From JAAZIN01 sp964441025 (lineage in GTDB: Bacteria > Bacillota > Dethiobacteria > DTU022): a stretch of DNA of 14,944 bases. Shown in pieces: positions 12,799 to 14,944 of this stretch; position 1 is the first letter of the stretch; each line of letters opens with the position of its first letter. The DNA lies in assembly GCA_964441025.1 (NCBI GenBank), contig CAYTXG010000030.1:1-14944 (forward strand), given 5' to 3'. The position numbers were made by a program, and so were the translations under genes. The notes under the pieces were generated by a model, which saw nothing but the letters and a program-made list of their open reading frames with translations, was not told where the DNA came from and made no database searches.

Positions 12799-14877
12799 AT
12801 GAGCCGGCAATTTCCGCTGGAGAAGGTAAGAAATATCGGCATAGCCGCCCATATCGATGCGGGTAAGACTACGACCACCGAGAGAATTCTATTTTACAGC
12901 GGGCGCTTGCACAAGCTCGGCGAGGTCCATGAGGGCACTGCTACAATGGATTGGATGGCCCAGGAGCAAGAGCGCGGGATTACCATCACTTCGGCGGCTA
13001 CAACCTGCATGTGGCATGATGCCCGGGTTAATATTATAGATACGCCCGGACACGTGGACTTTACCGTTGAGGTAGAGCGCTCCATGCGCGTCCTTGACGG
13101 GGTGGTGGCCATATTCTGCGCCAAGGGCGGCGTTGAACCGCAATCCGAAACGGTATGGCGACAGGCAGATCGTTACCATGTGCCCAGGATTGCCTATATC
13201 AACAAGATGGATATTGTGGGAGCTGATTTTTTCAATGTGCTCCGGCAGCTCCGGGAAAAACTGCAGGCGCAGGCGCTGCCGCTGCAGCTGCCCATTGGAG
13301 CGGAGAGTAAGTTTACCGGTGTCATAGACCTGATCCGGCAGCGGGCAATTATTTACGAAGATGATCTGGGCATGCACAGCCGCGAGGCGGAAATTCCGGC
13401 GGCAATGCGCGAACAGGCTGCTGATTTCCGGGGGCGGATTCTGGAAACCGCTGCTGAATATGATGACGGCCTTATGGAAAAATATTTTAACGGCCAGGAG
13501 ATTACCGCGGAAGAGTGTTACGGCGCTTTGCGCAAGGCAACGATCCACCACGCCCTGGTCCCTGTTTTCTGCGGCTCTTCGTACCGGAATAAGGGTGTTC
13601 AGCCGCTGCTGGATGCAGTAGTTACATTTCTTCCCTCCCCAATAGATGTTGGTGCGGTGAAAGGCTTTGACTTTAAAACAGGCCGGGAGGATTTTCGACT
13701 TCCCTCTGAAGAGGCTCCATTTTCGGCGCTGGTTTTCAAGATCATGGTTGATCCTTTTGTCGGCAAGCTTGCTTTTGCCCGCGTGTACTCGGGGCGCCTG
13801 AAGCGGGGTTCAGTGATTTTCAATGCCGCCCGGGAGAAGCGGCAGCGAATCAGCCGCCTTTTGAGGATGCACGCCAATTATCGTGAGGAAGTTGAAGAGG
13901 CAATAGCCGGCGATATTATTGCATTCGCCGGTCCCAAAGAGATCGGCACCGGAGACACCCTTTGCCACCTTGAAAAGCCCATAATCCTGGAAGCGATCCA
14001 GTTTCCCGAGCCTGTAATATCTGTAGCCATTGAGCCGAAAACAAAAGCGGATCAGGATAAAATGAGTCTTTCGCTGCAGCACCTGGCTGAAGAGGATCCC
14101 ACGTTTCACACGCATACGGATATGGATACTGGGCAGACCATCATCTCCGGCATGGGGGAGCTGCATCTGGAGGTAATTGTGGACCGGCTGCTGCGGGAAT
14201 TTAAGGTGCAGGCAAATGTAGGGAAACCCCAGGTGGCCTACAAAGAGACGATCAATGGCCGGGCGCGGGTTGAAGGGCGCTTTATTCGCCAAACGGGCGG
14301 AAGGGGCCAGTACGGTCATGTGGTAATCGAAGTGGCACCGCTGGAACCGGGGAAAGGTTTTCTTTTCACCAACGATATTATCGGCGGCGTCATCCCGAAG
14401 GAATATATTCCCTCTGTTGAAAGCGGCCTGCGTGAAGCCATGCACAACGGCGTTCTGGCCGGTTACCCGGTAACAGATGTTGAGGCCAGGCTCCTGGACG
14501 GATCTTATCACCCTGTGGACTCATCGGAATTGGCGTTTAAGATCGCCGCCTCCCAGGCGCTGAAAAAAGCTTTGAGCCAGGCTCAACCTGTTTTACTGGA
14601 GCCCATCATGAAGGTGGAGATATCCGCCCCCGAAGAATATCTCGGCGACATACTGGGTGATTTTACCGGTCGGCGGGGCCGGATCATGGGAACAGATCAC
14701 AAGGGGCCCCTTCATGTTGTCCGGGGGATTGCCCCGCTCTCCGACATGTTCGGCTATACCACCGCTTTGCGTTCTTTAACGCAGGGACGCGGTGTTTTCA
14801 CCATGGAATTCAACCGTTATGATGAACTGCCGCAAAATATTGCCCAAAAAATTATTACGCAGAGTGTAGCTTATTAA
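12799..14877 (+). CDS. fusA: Elongation factor G
   Basis: A 692-residue EF-G, the GTPase that drives translocation, the same length as in B. subtilis. G1 is AHIDAGKT (17-24). Switch I includes TMDWMAQEQERGITITSAATT. G3 is DTPGH (81-85) with catalytic H85. G4 is NKMD (135-138), followed by Ile139 where E. coli and B. subtilis have Arg or Lys. Domain II follows from about residue 290, then domains III-V with GMGELHLEVIVDRL, GGRGQYGHV and the C-terminal EYLGDILGDFTGRRGRI. The chosen start is ATG 12799, preceded by AAAGGGGGG (12784-12792); the frame is open back to a TTG at 12769, but those residues are not EF-G-like and would include the ribosome binding site. tuf starts 18 bases downstream, so both are on one transcript. 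Confidence 0.97.
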   Translation: MSRQFPLEKVRNIGIAAHIDAGKTTTTERILFYSGRLHKLGEVHEGTATMDWMAQEQERGITITSAATTCMWHDARVNIIDTPGHVDFTVEVERSMRVLDGVVAIFCAKGGVEPQSETVWRQADRYHVPRIAYINKMDIVGADFFNVLRQLREKLQAQALPLQLPIGAESKFTGVIDLIRQRAIIYEDDLGMHSREAEIPAAMREQAADFRGRILETAAEYDDGLMEKYFNGQEITAEECYGALRKATIHHALVPVFCGSSYRNKGVQPLLDAVVTFLPSPIDVGAVKGFDFKTGREDFRLPSEEAPFSALVFKIMVDPFVGKLAFARVYSGRLKRGSVIFNAAREKRQRISRLLRMHANYREEVEEAIAGDIIAFAGPKEIGTGDTLCHLEKPIILEAIQFPEPVISVAIEPKTKADQDKMSLSLQHLAEEDPTFHTHTDMDTGQTIISGMGELHLEVIVDRLLREFKVQANVGKPQVAYKETINGRARVEGRFIRQTGGRGQYGHVVIEVAPLEPGKGFLFTNDIIGGVIPKEYIPSVESGLREAMHNGVLAGYPVTDVEARLLDGSYHPVDSSELAFKIAASQALKKALSQAQPVLLEPIMKVEISAPEEYLGDILGDFTGRRGRIMGTDHKGPLHVVRGIAPLSDMFGYTTALRSLTQGRGVFTMEFNRYDELPQNIAQKIITQSVAY

Positions 14878-14895
14878 TATCTGGAGGTGTTTTAG

Positions 14896-14944
14896 TTGGC
14901 GAAGAAAAAGTATGAGCGGACCAAGCCCCATGTGAACATTGGGA
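14896..14944 (+). CDS. tuf: Elongation factor Tu, N-terminal end only (downstream copy)
   Basis: Sixteen codons plus one base lie inside the window, reading MAKKKYERTKPHVNIG, the conserved EF-Tu N terminus just before the G1 loop. The start is TTG 14896: an in-frame TAG (14893-14895) directly precedes it, so no upstream start exists, and GGAGGTG (14883-14889) is placed correctly. It is the last gene of the str group, 18 bases after fusA, and truncated by the window edge. A second copy ends at base 50. The two fragments do not overlap in the protein, so identity between copies cannot be judged here. Confidence 0.95.
   Translation, partial: MAKKKYERTKPHVNIG

Noticed and set aside
1..14944. A previously undescribed defence, mobile or metabolic system
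   Set aside because: Every sizeable plus-strand frame is a recognised core gene in conserved order. No gap is large enough for an extra gene, and no transposase, phage or repeat-array signal is present.

Overview
The window is a dense, entirely plus-strand block of core translation and transcription genes. Its order is tuf(3' end)-rpmG-secE-nusG-rplK-rplA-rplJ-rplL-rpoB-rpoC-L7Ae family (rplGB)-rpsL-rpsG-fusA-tuf(5' end). This order points to a Firmicute, most likely of class Clostridia. The supporting signs are a tuf copy in front of rpmG-secE, an L7Ae/YbxF-type gene between rpoC and rpsL, strong GGAGG-type ribosome binding sites, frequent TTG starts, SigA-like TTGACA promoters, and a moderately GC-rich base composition judged by eye. 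Genus cannot be assigned from the sequence alone.

Layout. Positions 1-50 are the last codons of one EF-Tu gene, followed by a GC-rich terminator hairpin (68-99). A SigA-type promoter (119-148) then leads into rpmG, secE and nusG, and on into rplK and rplA. A short structured element (1681-1710) sits in front of rplA and is a candidate L1 target. A 232-base gap (2431-2662) holds an L10-type leader ending in an intrinsic attenuator, followed by rplJ and rplL. A hairpin (3614-3634) after rplL and a new extended -10 promoter (3677-3705) separate the ribosomal stalk genes from rpoB-rpoC. After rpoC a second very good promoter (11448-11476) starts the str group: rplGB, rpsL, rpsG, fusA, tuf.

The genes act together in making and running the gene-expression machinery. 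They supply ribosomal proteins (L33, L11, L1, L10, L7/L12, S12, S7), the elongation factors EF-G and EF-Tu that work at the L11/L10/L12 stalk, the beta and beta' subunits of RNA polymerase, the polymerase-ribosome factor NusG, and the translocase subunit SecE. The control elements between them fit the usual logic of r-protein autoregulation, in which free L10 and perhaps L1 act on their own mRNA. Polymerase and elongation-factor genes get their own promoters.

I found no undescribed system, mobile element, CRISPR array or RNA gene. Items worth a second look are modest: long acidic tails on RpoB and RpoC, the regulatory RNA elements, the near-symmetrical truncation of two tuf copies at the window edges (suggesting a contig broken at a repeat), an isoleucine after the NKMD motif of EF-G, and small tandem repeats plus a hairpin in the rpsG-fusA gap.
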